Program-made: the position numbers and the translations under genes
Assembly (NCBI GenBank): GCA_902781325.1
Contig: CACZJD010000002.1
Coordinates: 1-64,000, forward strand
Origin: an uncultured Lachnospiraceae bacterium
GTDB lineage: Bacteria; Bacillota; Clostridia; Lachnospirales; Lachnospiraceae
DNA length: 64,000 nt
Direction of reading: 5' to 3'
Notes under the pieces: generated by a model
What the model saw: the letters and a program-made list of their open reading frames with translations, nothing else
The model's database searches: none
What the model was told of the DNA's origin: nothing
Shown: piece after piece, positions 52,072-61,674 of the stretch
Layout: every line of letters starts with the position of its first letter
Position numbering within the stretch: position 1 is the first letter of the stretch

Positions 52072-52998
52072 TTATTGCTCTGTGGCATTAGCTTTGTTTT
52101 CTACAGACAAAATGAAGTCTGACATTGCCATTGCAGCATTAACAAAAAGTCGTGCATGATGCTCATCAATAGCAATTCTTGTTGCCCCCACACCGTGGGC
52201 ATCACTATTTTTGTTCCTCATTTCTGAGATTGAGGATACTATTTTTTCCAAACCTGAAAGCAAAGTGTTGATACGTTTATCTGTATTAGCGTCGCCATGC
52301 ATGTTGTACAGATTCTTAACTTGCTTATATAAATCACCCATATTGCCAGAAGTTGATGGTGTATCACCTTTTTTCTCTATCACATAACAGAATACCTCTT
52401 CGAGCAATGTACGTGACTTATTAATGGCGCTGTCATAGTTTTTCTGGTCAACATCAGCCATCGCCCGTGTTGAAATACTTCTAATATATTCACGGTCTAT
52501 GTTTTTTATTTTAGGCGCTTGGACCTCGACTTTGGCTCCGATTCTTCTAACAATAAAACGATCGCCTATAGCTACGAGTTCATTACCGCCAAAATACAAT
52601 GTAGCATTAATTTTCCCAATGATGGTTTGAACAAAATGTGTGTATGCGGTATCAATAGCACTCGCCTCATGACCAGCAAACATAGTAGAAAACTGTTGTT
52701 TTCCGAAGAGATACGCTAACAGTTCCGAGCAGCGATCTGTTTTTATACAATAGTCAAACAAATTATCAAGATACTGCCACCGACTAAGGTTTACACCTCC
52801 CCATGAGTATGTCATTGGTAGCCCGAACAATGTGGAAAGTGCGCACAAGTCGGGGCCGCTCATATACGGCATGGCAATTTTTATCGTGGAACAGTCATCG
52901 ATGAATTCGTAATCTTCAAATTTAGTGTCGCCGTCCAGTATTGCGTAAACACTTTTATTCATCAATATCCGAAACGGACTCTGCACTTTCTGGTTCAT
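52072..52998 (-). CDS. Abortive-infection family protein (Abi_C / HEPN-like)
   Basis: 308 residues. The C-terminal half (about 175-300) matches Abi_C: NYDSAINKSRTLLEEVFCYV and MRNKNSDAHGVG, whose R261-x6-H268 fits the HEPN ribonuclease motif. The N-terminal half is a separate domain (SGPDLCALSTLFGLPMTYSW). It starts 18 bases after hsdS ends, so it is the last gene of the type I restriction operon. By family knowledge it would arrest growth or cut RNA when infection or loss of restriction is sensed; this is inference. Confidence 0.85.
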   Translation of the reverse strand: MNQKVQSPFRILMNKSVYAILDGDTKFEDYEFIDDCSTIKIAMPYMSGPDLCALSTLFGLPMTYSWGGVNLSRWQYLDNLFDYCIKTDRCSELLAYLFGKQQFSTMFAGHEASAIDTAYTHFVQTIIGKINATLYFGGNELVAIGDRFIVRRIGAKVEVQAPKIKNIDREYIRSISTRAMADVDQKNYDSAINKSRTLLEEVFCYVIEKKGDTPSTSGNMGDLYKQVKNLYNMHGDANTDKRINTLLSGLEKIVSSISEMRNKNSDAHGVGATRIAIDEHHARLFVNAAMAMSDFILSVENKANATEQ

Positions 52999-53016
52999 GG
53001 ATCACGCCTCCTAATA

Positions 53017-54459
53017 TCATTTCTCAAACAAAGACAATAGTTCATCTATCTTTTGAGTAATACGCTTTTGCTCTGCAAGTGGCGGAAGCGGAAAAATCAT
53101 ATTTAATACACTTTTCCTGTCTACTCCAGGTATAAGGCCCTGTCCCTTCCCTTTCAAATATGAGAAGTTCGCAACTAAGTAATAGAGTATATATCTCATG
53201 TCGAGCAAATCTGTCTTTTTTAAAGCCATGATTTGTCTTGCTATATGTGCTTCTTCTATATCGCACATTGCTACTTTTCCGTATCCTGAGCCTTTGCAAA
53301 CCAGCAGAACATCTCCCTTGTTTGCAATGCAACGAGGTGTTTCAGTCCACCGATTTATTAACACCCCCTCTGGTAAGAGGTTACTTGCCCCTGTTATATA
53401 CGGAGTGCCTCGCATCTCAGCATTATATTCCTCTGGTTTGTAATCAGTTCCTGATACAAGTGTAATAATGGATCCGAGACGGCACGACTTCCAATTCGCT
53501 GGAATCTCGATTGATATTTCATCCGCTACAATCTCTGGCAGCGGCTTTTCTTTCTTAATCTTTCCTGCCCTGATGAGCTCCTGCTTCTCTGCCTGTATCT
53601 TCTGATACAATTCCTCTGCTGTACCATCTTCCGGCAGTTGCTCCGTCAGTTTACCCCGAATGGCTGCATCGATCAGCTTGGCTTTGAGCGCAGTCAGATT
53701 ATCGGCATACTGCGCCTGCAGCGTGTCAATTGTATCGAGAACGGAAAATGTCTGATCGATTTTCTCAACAATACGCTGCTGCTCGGCAATGGGAGGTAAA
53801 GGCACAAGGATTTTCTTACACCTTCCTCCACTAAATCCATCTTTATCACCAACAGCTTTATTTTTAATATAGCTTTGTATATACGGACTACAGATAAGCA
53901 TATGGAGATAAAACCTTGTCTCAGGGTCAACTGCTCTAATAATCAGAATGTGCTGGTTAATGCTTCCCCTGTCAAAGCTATCAGGAACAAGGGCACATCT
54001 TCCGATTGATCCCCCAGTAATATTCAGCAGAATATCCTTTGCAAGCACAGTGCTATTTTTCCTTGTTTTCAGCAGCTCTTCGGTGATAAATACCATGCCT
54101 GCCTGATGGATTCCGTCATCATATATGTTCTGCTCTCGAAATAGAGGGAACCCACTTTCTACATACACATTCGACTTTCTTCCACCTGTTGGAGTGCTTC
54201 CAGATGTTATTTTCGTAGTGATATTCCCAAGTTTCACCCATTTCCAGTTCTTGGGAATCTCGAATGGGCTTTCACTCTCTGTATTCTCCGGTAGGGGCTT
54301 TTCCTTCTTAATCTTACCTACCTCAATAAGCGCCCGCTTCTCTTCCTGTATCTGCTGATACAATTCCTCCGCTGTACCATCCTCCGGCAACTGCTCTGTT
54401 AACTGTCCTCGTAAGGCAAGATCGAGAATTTTGTTTCTTATAGCCTGTGTATCAATCAA
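53017..54459 (-). CDS. hsdS: Type I restriction specificity subunit
   Basis: 480 residues with two target-recognition domains, each following a near-identical segment: residues about 15-35 (LRGQLTEQLPEDGTAEELYQ) and about 270-290 (IRGKLTEQLPEDGTAEELYQ). TRD1 starts IPKNWKWVKLGNITTKI and TRD2 IPANWKSCRLGSIITLV. It recognises a bipartite DNA site for the HsdM and HsdR subunits. It overlaps hsdM by 4 bases. The internal repeats could promote domain exchange. Confidence 0.93.
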   Translation of the reverse strand: MIDTQAIRNKILDLALRGQLTEQLPEDGTAEELYQQIQEEKRALIEVGKIKKEKPLPENTESESPFEIPKNWKWVKLGNITTKITSGSTPTGGRKSNVYVESGFPLFREQNIYDDGIHQAGMVFITEELLKTRKNSTVLAKDILLNITGGSIGRCALVPDSFDRGSINQHILIIRAVDPETRFYLHMLICSPYIQSYIKNKAVGDKDGFSGGRCKKILVPLPPIAEQQRIVEKIDQTFSVLDTIDTLQAQYADNLTALKAKLIDAAIRGKLTEQLPEDGTAEELYQKIQAEKQELIRAGKIKKEKPLPEIVADEISIEIPANWKSCRLGSIITLVSGTDYKPEEYNAEMRGTPYITGASNLLPEGVLINRWTETPRCIANKGDVLLVCKGSGYGKVAMCDIEEAHIARQIMALKKTDLLDMRYILYYLVANFSYLKGKGQGLIPGVDRKSVLNMIFPLPPLAEQKRITQKIDELLSLFEK

Positions 54460-55877
54460 ATCTCAATTCCTCCGAGCAGTTCTTTCAGCTGCGCTACCGA
54501 AGCACTGACCCCATCTGCCTCATCCTGCATTTCATCAAGAATGTCAGCAACTGAGCGATCATCCTCTTCTGTGAAATCCAGCCACTTGAAGTTCAGGTCT
54601 TCTCGGCCCTTTACATTCTCCTCAGAAAATCTACGCCACCTACCGTTGGGATTTGTCTCTATGTCAAAAGTTTCCTTGCGGTCTTCTATATGCCCAGAGC
54701 AGTAACAATCTACAAATTCCTGCAAATGTTCTCTGGTCATGGGTTTCGTTGACATCGTGTGCTTAACGCCAGTCCGATAATCGTATACCCAGATATCTTT
54801 GGTCGGTTCACCCTTCTCAAAGAATAGTACATTCGTCTTTACGCCATTGGCGTAGAAGATTCCGGTGGGCAGGCGCAGGATCGTATGCAGGTTATAACCC
54901 TTCAGCAACTTCTCACGTACTTTTGCAGTGGTTCCTCCGTCTGTAAGTACGCTGTCCGGCAAAACGACTCCAACACGGCCTCCAGTCTTTACGATAGACA
55001 TGATATGCTGCAGGAAATTGACCTGGTTGTCCGATGTCTTGATGAATTCCGGACGGTTTGCCGATACATCCACGCTTCCCTGCGGGCGGGTACCAAAGGG
55101 CGGATTTGTCATTACCACTTGATACAGCTTGTCTGAGGTATCGATCAGGGAATCCTGATAGATGATCGGGCTTTTATTTACACCGATATCATGCAGATAC
55201 AAGTTCATGGAAGCGAGCGTAACTACGAGATCGGTGTTGTCCGCGCCGAAGAGAGCGTTGTTTTTCAGGAAGCGTTGTTTCTCCACATCCTTGCTCTGCG
55301 TGCGCATGTGCTCATAGGCAGCGAGGAGAAACCCGGCTGTGCCGCAGCAAGGATCTGCGATCGTCTCGGTAATTTTCGGATCGACCACATCCACAATGGC
55401 TGAAATCAGTGCTCTGGGCGTGAAATATTGACCGGCTCCGCTCTTTTTATCCTGACCGTTTTTCTCCAGTATCTTTTCATAAATCGCACCTTTGAGGTCG
55501 CCTTCCATCATATACCAATTGTCCTCGGACACCATGTCGATTACCTTTTTGAGCATAACTGGGCGATAAATCTTATTTGTAGCCTTAGTGAAGATCGTAC
55601 CAATAAGCCCTTCACTTTCGGACAGCTCTTTCAGTATTTCCTCATACTTATCAACCAGGTCGGTGCCGCTTAAGACACTAAGATCTTTCCATTTACAGCC
55701 TTCCGGCAGATAACTGGGCAGGCCCATTGTTTCCTTCTCGTCATCCATTTTAAGGAAAAGTATATACGTCAGCTGCGTAATGTAATCCGTAAAACCAACG
55801 CCTGCCGCAGAGAGAACATTTGCGATATTCCATACCTTCGACAGAAGGACAGATTCCGTTTTCTGTGTGTTTGCCAT
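54456..55877 (-). CDS. hsdM: Type I restriction-modification methyltransferase subunit
   Basis: 473 residues. AdoMet site IADPCCGTAGFLLAAYEHM and catalytic NPPFGTRPQGSVD mark an N6-adenine gamma-class enzyme; N-terminal helical HsdM_N domain (LSKVWNIANVLSAAGVGFTD). It pairs with HsdS to methylate host DNA and with HsdR for restriction. Operon order R-M-S-Abi. Confidence 0.95.
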   Translation of the reverse strand: MANTQKTESVLLSKVWNIANVLSAAGVGFTDYITQLTYILFLKMDDEKETMGLPSYLPEGCKWKDLSVLSGTDLVDKYEEILKELSESEGLIGTIFTKATNKIYRPVMLKKVIDMVSEDNWYMMEGDLKGAIYEKILEKNGQDKKSGAGQYFTPRALISAIVDVVDPKITETIADPCCGTAGFLLAAYEHMRTQSKDVEKQRFLKNNALFGADNTDLVVTLASMNLYLHDIGVNKSPIIYQDSLIDTSDKLYQVVMTNPPFGTRPQGSVDVSANRPEFIKTSDNQVNFLQHIMSIVKTGGRVGVVLPDSVLTDGGTTAKVREKLLKGYNLHTILRLPTGIFYANGVKTNVLFFEKGEPTKDIWVYDYRTGVKHTMSTKPMTREHLQEFVDCYCSGHIEDRKETFDIETNPNGRWRRFSEENVKGREDLNFKWLDFTEEDDRSVADILDEMQDEADGVSASVAQLKELLGGIEI

Positions 55878-55892
55878 TATTGATACTCCTTC

Positions 55893-58655
55893 TTATGCTG
55901 CTCTCAGCAGAATTCTGGACATCGCCGTCATCTCATCCGCAAGAACAGGAGCAGTGAAGCTGATCACACCTCTGCGCCAGAGATCGGTGTCGATCTCGTT
56001 CAGATCCATTACGTTGATTGCTCCGTCGTTGATGACGAATTCCGCAATCTGCCGCATGATTTCCTTCTGGTCATCCGTCAGAACACGCTGTGCCTGACCA
56101 CAATAGAGACTGAACCGTTGAGCGTAGCCCTTGATGAGACTGGTGAGTTTCTGGTTCTTGCCATATGCAAAGCGCGCGATCTGTATCAGGTTCGTCAATG
56201 CATTTACATTTGTCTTGACATCCAACTCCTCCACGTCCCCAGTTTCATCCAATACTTTGTAGTTTTTCCATATCTGATAGACTCCGTACTGGCGGCTTTC
56301 GGACAGAAGCCGATCCCGCAGCTCGGTAAGCATGTTATGTGTAATAATCGCATCCTCGGAATTATAGATGATACGCAGTGCTTCGATGCTGTCCTTGTTA
56401 TCCTCCAAATACTTCTCAAAATTCTCAATGTATGACTTTGCCGTTTCCTTGGAGAACCCGGCGTAGATCAATTCATCTGGATCGTCTTCCGTTGTTAAAA
56501 CATAGCCGCGCTGCATCTCAAGCAGTTTTTTCCGGGCAGGAATGTTGCTGATCAGACTATAGATCAAGGCCATCCGTCTGGAATTGTCATGGGATGGGTC
56601 GAGATACGGGCACTCGATCAGAAGCCCCTCGTCTGTCGCCGTCTGAATATTTCCTGCAATCGTCCTCGGTGCAAACCCATAATTTGTAATAAAATAATCA
56701 AGGTGCCTACCAAACAACGCGTTATTTTCATATCTGCGATTTATAGTGGCGCAATAATCCCGGAGTAGCCATAGATTATCATCACTTAGTTCATTATGTG
56801 CAAGATGTTCCAACAGTACTTCTAACGAAAGTACTCTCTTACCTGGTCCTGGCCCAATGACTGGTCTTGGAATATACTTCTCATGCTCTGTAACACCAAC
56901 CGCATCGACGATATAATAGCATTCCTTGGTATTGGCATTTGGAGTCACTTCACGTAACCGATCGTCCTCTATAACACGACATCCACGTCCCTTCATCTGC
57001 GTATAAAGTACCTCGGAATGAACGTCCTTCATGAAAAGAACAACTTCCAGCGGTTTTACATCGGTACCCGTCGCCACAAGTGTTACGGTAACGGCAATAC
57101 GGAAATCCTTTTCAGTCCGCAGGTCACGGATGAGGCCGTTGGAATCCTCTGCCGTATAAGTGATCTTTTGGACAAAGTGCTCTGGGACAGTACCATCCTC
57201 GAATTCTTCACCAAACACCTGCTTTGCGATATTAACGATCTGTGTAGCGTGATAATCATCCTTGGCAAAAATAAGTGTTTTCGGAATATACTCCCATTTT
57301 TTTTCCCGGTCAGGATAAAGGTCTTCGTATATAGATTTCTTATAGGCTTCCAGCACCTCTCTGATCTGATCCGGATTAACAACAGAGCGATCAAGGGCAT
57401 GCTGATCATAATCAACGCGCTCAGGTGCTTTATAGTTCGTCTCTACTCCGGTTCTCCGAGATATTTCTTTTACTTTTGACCCTGTCTTTATTGCTCCGCC
57501 ATGTTCTGTGACTTTTGTCTTGATTCTGTATATACGGTGAGGAACGTTGACACCATCCACCACAGAATCATCATAGGTATATTCTTCAATGATGTTATTG
57601 TTGAAGAATGCATAGGCCTCCGGCGTTGGTGTCGCAGTAAGTCCAAGCACATGGGCTTCGGAGAAATAGTCCAGAACAGCACGCCATTTTCCGTATATGG
57701 AGCGGTGGCATTCATCCACAATAATAAGCTGAAAATAATCGGGCGGAAGTTTTAGATTATCACCAAGCTGTATAACCTTGGCATCTTCCTTTTCTTCATC
57801 CTCAGTATTCTTTTCATCCTCTGCGTCTTCATCATCGTCACTGGGAAGCGTCATCCCGGTTAGAACGGCAAAGAGCTTCTGTATCGTGGAGATTACTATA
57901 TCCGCTTTTATATCATTTTCTTTTTTCAGCCGCTTGATCTCATAAAGTGAACTCATCTCCTGCTGGTCTTCTGTGCGGTCGAAGGTGCTGAATTCACTTT
58001 CTGTCTGTCGCGCCAGGTTATTTCTGTCGACGAGGAATAGGATTTTTCGAGCTGGAGTATAGTTTAAGAGTCTATAGCTGGCAAGGCACGCAAGATATGT
58101 CTTACCGGAGCCTGTCGCCAACACAGCTAGACTCTTTTTTGTACCGGCTTTGATGGATTTCTCAAAATTGGTTTCCGCTCGATACTGACAATCGCGCAAA
58201 CCACGCCTATCCAGACGAGGCAGCGCACCATATTCGGAAACTTGACCGATTAGCTGCAACATTCTTTTTGGCGAATGCATTTCTGATAGTTCAATATAAT
58301 CGCTGTCCGGTTGAAGCATGTTTTTAAAGTATATTTTTCTGCCATTTGCGAGGTACACCAGCGGAATCTGACTCGGGTACCATACCCCGTACCAGCTCTG
58401 TGGATTGCAGGCATAGTCCTCTGCTTGCTGCTGCACATCCTCGCCCAGTGGATTTTCTTCACGCTTAGCTTCAACAACAGCAATGGCTTTATCCTCCACA
58501 AAAAGCAGATAATCGCTCTCCGTGTTGCCCTGCATAAGTGCTTCTTTCACGGCAGACGCGCTTTGAGGAACATACTCATCTCTTGATACAACATCCCAGC
58601 CAGCGCTGATCAGCTGTTTATCTATTTTTACTCTTGCTCTTTCCTCTGGAAGCAT
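55893..58655 (-). CDS. hsdR: Type I restriction endonuclease motor subunit
   Basis: 920 residues from ATG 58655 (AAAGGA upstream); TTG 58676 is a weaker start. N-terminal nuclease domain with Asp and AIVVEAKREENPLG core, SF2 motor with Walker A ATGSGKTYLACLAS and motif II DECHRSIYG, and a C-terminal EcoEI-type domain. An acidic insertion (DDEDAEDEKNTEDEEKED) interrupts the motor around residue 280. No frame breaks, so the enzyme should be active. Confidence 0.94.
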   Translation of the reverse strand: MLPEERARVKIDKQLISAGWDVVSRDEYVPQSASAVKEALMQGNTESDYLLFVEDKAIAVVEAKREENPLGEDVQQQAEDYACNPQSWYGVWYPSQIPLVYLANGRKIYFKNMLQPDSDYIELSEMHSPKRMLQLIGQVSEYGALPRLDRRGLRDCQYRAETNFEKSIKAGTKKSLAVLATGSGKTYLACLASYRLLNYTPARKILFLVDRNNLARQTESEFSTFDRTEDQQEMSSLYEIKRLKKENDIKADIVISTIQKLFAVLTGMTLPSDDDEDAEDEKNTEDEEKEDAKVIQLGDNLKLPPDYFQLIIVDECHRSIYGKWRAVLDYFSEAHVLGLTATPTPEAYAFFNNNIIEEYTYDDSVVDGVNVPHRIYRIKTKVTEHGGAIKTGSKVKEISRRTGVETNYKAPERVDYDQHALDRSVVNPDQIREVLEAYKKSIYEDLYPDREKKWEYIPKTLIFAKDDYHATQIVNIAKQVFGEEFEDGTVPEHFVQKITYTAEDSNGLIRDLRTEKDFRIAVTVTLVATGTDVKPLEVVLFMKDVHSEVLYTQMKGRGCRVIEDDRLREVTPNANTKECYYIVDAVGVTEHEKYIPRPVIGPGPGKRVLSLEVLLEHLAHNELSDDNLWLLRDYCATINRRYENNALFGRHLDYFITNYGFAPRTIAGNIQTATDEGLLIECPYLDPSHDNSRRMALIYSLISNIPARKKLLEMQRGYVLTTEDDPDELIYAGFSKETAKSYIENFEKYLEDNKDSIEALRIIYNSEDAIITHNMLTELRDRLLSESRQYGVYQIWKNYKVLDETGDVEELDVKTNVNALTNLIQIARFAYGKNQKLTSLIKGYAQRFSLYCGQAQRVLTDDQKEIMRQIAEFVINDGAINVMDLNEIDTDLWRRGVISFTAPVLADEMTAMSRILLRAA

Positions 58656-58675
58656 GACTGGTAATCCTTTCGCCA

Positions 58676-59090
58676 ATTATTGATTAGCCAATCCCTTTCA
58701 ATTATGTTCTTGGCATGACTCCAACATTGAATGGTGATTTTCCTATCCTTTTGTAACTTAAACTTTTCAATTTTGATTTATAAACCTTCGTTTTGCTACA
58801 TAAGTAGTTAGCATAAGCCTAAATAATATTTTAACAGCTTCTAACTTATTATAATAGCACGTAAAAGTAGTGGGTATGATAGCTGGCTACTTTTCTGACC
58901 ATAACACACATGAGCTTACCATGAATCACATCCTTCTTTGCATAGTAGTTTCATTTCCTCGACCCACCCAAATAGTAAAATCATTGACTCGTTTCCGCAA
59001 AATAGTAAAATCGTTGACTCGTTTGCCCGAATAGTAAAATCGTAGCCACAACCCTGTTTCCGCCGCGCCGTGGATATGTTTGAGCAGACA
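58676..59090. other. AT-rich junction between restriction operon and host genes
   Basis: No supported gene. It holds the hsdR promoter area, then a tandem repeat (58941-59042), then the host terminator. The right attachment site of the element probably lies here. Confidence 0.55.
58941..59042. repeat. 30-base tandem repeat, about 3.4 copies
   Basis: Units start at 58941 (diverged), 58971, 59001 and 59030 (partial). Shared core AATAGTAAAATC then TTGACTCGTTT. Read on the minus strand it encodes a ten-residue repeat (KRVNDFTI). The frame 58926-59111 stays open but has no clear ribosome site. Confidence 0.8.
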
Positions 59091-59146
59091 ATAAAAAAGA
59101 GTTTCCATCACCCGGCAGACATTCTCTTCCAGGTGACGGAAACTCT
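59091..59146 (-). terminator. Terminator of the host operon
   Basis: Minus-strand stem GAGTTTCCGTCACC/GGGTGATGGAAACTC with an 18-base loop, followed by TTTTTTATT. It ends the rlmD transcript and marks the host side of the junction. Confidence 0.9.
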
Positions 59147-59192
59147 CTTCAAAGCTCGAAAAACGGTTTATTTCCTATATCTTGTGGTCATA

Positions 59193-60674
59193 TCATTCCG
59201 TTGATACCATATTATGTGTTAGTAGACAGACGGTCTCGACGTGCACCGTATGCCCAAACTGATCCACCGGCCGCACCTTCCTGAGCTCATACCCTCCGTC
59301 TGCCAAAATCCTGAGGTCCCTCGCAAGTGTCGCCGGATCACAACTGACATATACGACTCTTTCCGGTCTGATCTCCAAAATTGTCTCCAGGCACTTCGAG
59401 TCACATCCCTTGCGCGGAGGATCCACACAGATCACGTCGATATCCGGCTCCTTTCCCGCCGACCTACACTCCTGCACATAGGCCGGCAATACTTCTTCCG
59501 CTTTCCCCACAAAGAACTCTGCATTCTCGATCCCGTTGCGCGCCGCGTTCTGCTTCGCGTTCTCGATCGCTTCGGGAATGATCTCAACGCCGCAGACTTT
59601 TCCCGCCCTGCGCGCCATGAACAGAGAGATCGTGCCAACTCCGCAATAGAGATCCCAGACAGTCTCTTTACCAGTCAAGTGGGCATAATTCATAGCAAGA
59701 CTATAAAGTTTCTGCGTCTGTTCCGGATTTACCTGGTAGAAAGAAAGCGGGGAGATTCGGAATGTGACGGCTTCCGCAGCGGGTACAAAGTTTCCGTCCT
59801 CGTAAACGTCATACACATGCAGTGTATCCTCGATCTCATCCCTTCCCCACAGTGTCCGAAGTTTCCGCCCGAGGATCACATTCGTGCGTTCTTTATTCAC
59901 ATTGAGAACGATCGACGTCATTCCCGGTATATTTTGAAGATGTTCCACAAGATCCGACTCGTAGGGCAGGCTGTCCCCATTCGCCACAATGCATACCATA
60001 ATCTGCCCGCTGAATTTCCCGCTGCGGATCAGGATATGCCTGATCAATCCTTTGCCGGTCTCTTCATCATAGGGAGGCACTTTGTGGATCTCCATATAGG
60101 TCAGCACGCGGTCAATGATATCCTTATTGATCTCATGCCCGAGCATGCAGTCTGTCATCGGTATGATGGAGTGGGTTCTGCCGGCATAAAAACCTGCCAC
60201 AATCCTTCCCGCAGAGTTCTTTCCCACCGGCACCTGCGCTTTGTTGCGGTATCTCCAGGGACCAGTCGGATTGTCCTGCATTCCCACGATCGGCTCCATT
60301 ACCGCGTCGATCTCTTCCTCCGGAAAGCCGCCGATTCGGATCAGGTCCGCGCGCACCTTGTTCTGCTTATAGACAAGCTCCTGCTCATAGGAGAGCGCCT
60401 GCAGCTGGCACCCTCCGCACTGCCTCGCGACAGGGCAAAGAGGCTCCACCCTGTGGGGTGAAGCCTGTAAAATCTGGTCGAGATGCGCATAGGCATAAGA
60501 CTTGTTGGCTTTCATGATGCTCGCCCGGACATGATCTCCGACCACAGCGTCCTTGATAAAGACGGTATATCCGTCCTCCAGTTTGCCGATCCCTTCGCCT
60601 CTCATTCCGATATCGATTATGCGGACCTTGATCTCCTGACCCTTCCGATACTCGGAAACTTTGTTTTTTTTCAT
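59193..60674 (-). CDS. rlmD: 23S rRNA (uracil-5-)-methyltransferase, RlmD family
   Basis: 493 residues. N-terminal TRAM domain (KVRIIDIGMRGEGIGKLEDG), iron-sulfur cysteines (CPVARQCGGCQLQ plus one in DCMLGHE), AdoMet domain (VWDLYCGVGTISLFMARRAG), VDPPRKGCDSKC and the catalytic YVSCDPATLARDL. It modifies a uridine in 23S rRNA. It overlaps the upstream exoribonuclease gene by 4 bases. Host gene; RlmD versus RlmC specificity is not certain. Confidence 0.92.
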   Translation of the reverse strand: MKKNKVSEYRKGQEIKVRIIDIGMRGEGIGKLEDGYTVFIKDAVVGDHVRASIMKANKSYAYAHLDQILQASPHRVEPLCPVARQCGGCQLQALSYEQELVYKQNKVRADLIRIGGFPEEEIDAVMEPIVGMQDNPTGPWRYRNKAQVPVGKNSAGRIVAGFYAGRTHSIIPMTDCMLGHEINKDIIDRVLTYMEIHKVPPYDEETGKGLIRHILIRSGKFSGQIMVCIVANGDSLPYESDLVEHLQNIPGMTSIVLNVNKERTNVILGRKLRTLWGRDEIEDTLHVYDVYEDGNFVPAAEAVTFRISPLSFYQVNPEQTQKLYSLAMNYAHLTGKETVWDLYCGVGTISLFMARRAGKVCGVEIIPEAIENAKQNAARNGIENAEFFVGKAEEVLPAYVQECRSAGKEPDIDVICVDPPRKGCDSKCLETILEIRPERVVYVSCDPATLARDLRILADGGYELRKVRPVDQFGHTVHVETVCLLTHNMVSTE

Positions 60675-61615
60675 AACTCGGTTCTCCTGATATTGGACTC
60701 CAGAAGGTTCTGGTATCCGATCCAGCCCGCGTCGCTCTGGCCCGCTGCCAGCGTCTCCTTGAAGATCTCCAGCTTCGCGTCCGTGTTGTCGGCAAAATTC
60801 AGCGCCAGCGCTTCCGCAATGGCCGGCTTCTTGGGAGATCCGTATTCAAGTTCCCCGTGATGTGCCAAAATACAGTGGCGGACCTCATTAGCGAGCAGAA
60901 CAGGAAAGCCCGGGATCTCTCTGAGCTTCTCGTCGATCATCTGCACGCCGATGATGATGTGGCCGATAAACTGCCCCTCCTCCGTGTAGTCGTTGCGGGG
61001 GAATTTGGAGAGTTCTTTGGTCTTGCCGATATCGTGAAGAAGAGCCACCGCGATCAGCAGGTCTCTGTTCAGATAAGGATAATTTCTGCAGAAGAAATGG
61101 CACAGGTTCGTGACGCCGAGTGTGTGCTCCGCAAGGCCGCCGACGAAACTGTGGTGCACGCTCTTGGCCGCGGAGGACATGCGGAAGTCCTCGATAAACT
61201 CTTTATCCTCTACAAAAAATGCTTTGAGAAGCTGCCGCAGATACTCATTCCCCACACTGTCGATGTATTTTCCGATGGCACCCATCATATCGTCGATGTT
61301 CTTGTCAGAGACCGGCACGTAATCCGCCGGGTTATATTCTCCCTCCTGGCATTTGCGCGCTCTTTTGATATTGAGCTGAAGATGTCCCTGGAAAGATACC
61401 ACGTCTCCGGCGATGTCCACATAGTCCAGTTCCTCGAACTCGCCGATCCCCATACTGTTGGGATCCCAGATCTTGGCGTCGATGACGCCGGTCTTGTCCT
61501 GAAGAGTCAGACTCTCGTAATTTTTGCCGTTCTTGGTGACAAGCGACATTCTCTTCTTGCACAGATAGATGTCCTTGACGCTGCTTCCCTCGTGAAGTTC
61601 CTGAATGTATCGCAT
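60671..61615 (-). CDS. 3'-5' exoribonuclease, YhaM family (OB fold and HD domain)
   Basis: 314 residues. N-terminal OB fold (VTKNGKNYESLTLQDKTGVI) and an HD domain with HHSFVGGLAEHTL, ALLHDIGKTKELSK and late ILAHHGELEYG. YhaM-type enzymes degrade RNA and single-stranded DNA from the 3' end with manganese. It forms a two-gene host operon with rlmD. Confidence 0.9.
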   Translation of the reverse strand: MRYIQELHEGSSVKDIYLCKKRMSLVTKNGKNYESLTLQDKTGVIDAKIWDPNSMGIGEFEELDYVDIAGDVVSFQGHLQLNIKRARKCQEGEYNPADYVPVSDKNIDDMMGAIGKYIDSVGNEYLRQLLKAFFVEDKEFIEDFRMSSAAKSVHHSFVGGLAEHTLGVTNLCHFFCRNYPYLNRDLLIAVALLHDIGKTKELSKFPRNDYTEEGQFIGHIIIGVQMIDEKLREIPGFPVLLANEVRHCILAHHGELEYGSPKKPAIAEALALNFADNTDAKLEIFKETLAAGQSDAGWIGYQNLLESNIRRTEL

Positions 61616-61674
61616 TCCTGATTATTCCTCGTTTCTAAATTATGATTTTTATTATGACTTGCGCCGGCTTTATA

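Noticed and set aside
27..58861. ATAGCACG present both at 27-34 and at 58854-58861, a possible attachment core.
   Set aside because: Eight bases shared between regions of this size are expected by chance nearly half the time, and the flanks do not match further.
58926..59111. 61-residue open frame through the tandem repeat.
   Set aside because: Coding not supported by a ribosome site; kept only as a repeat feature.
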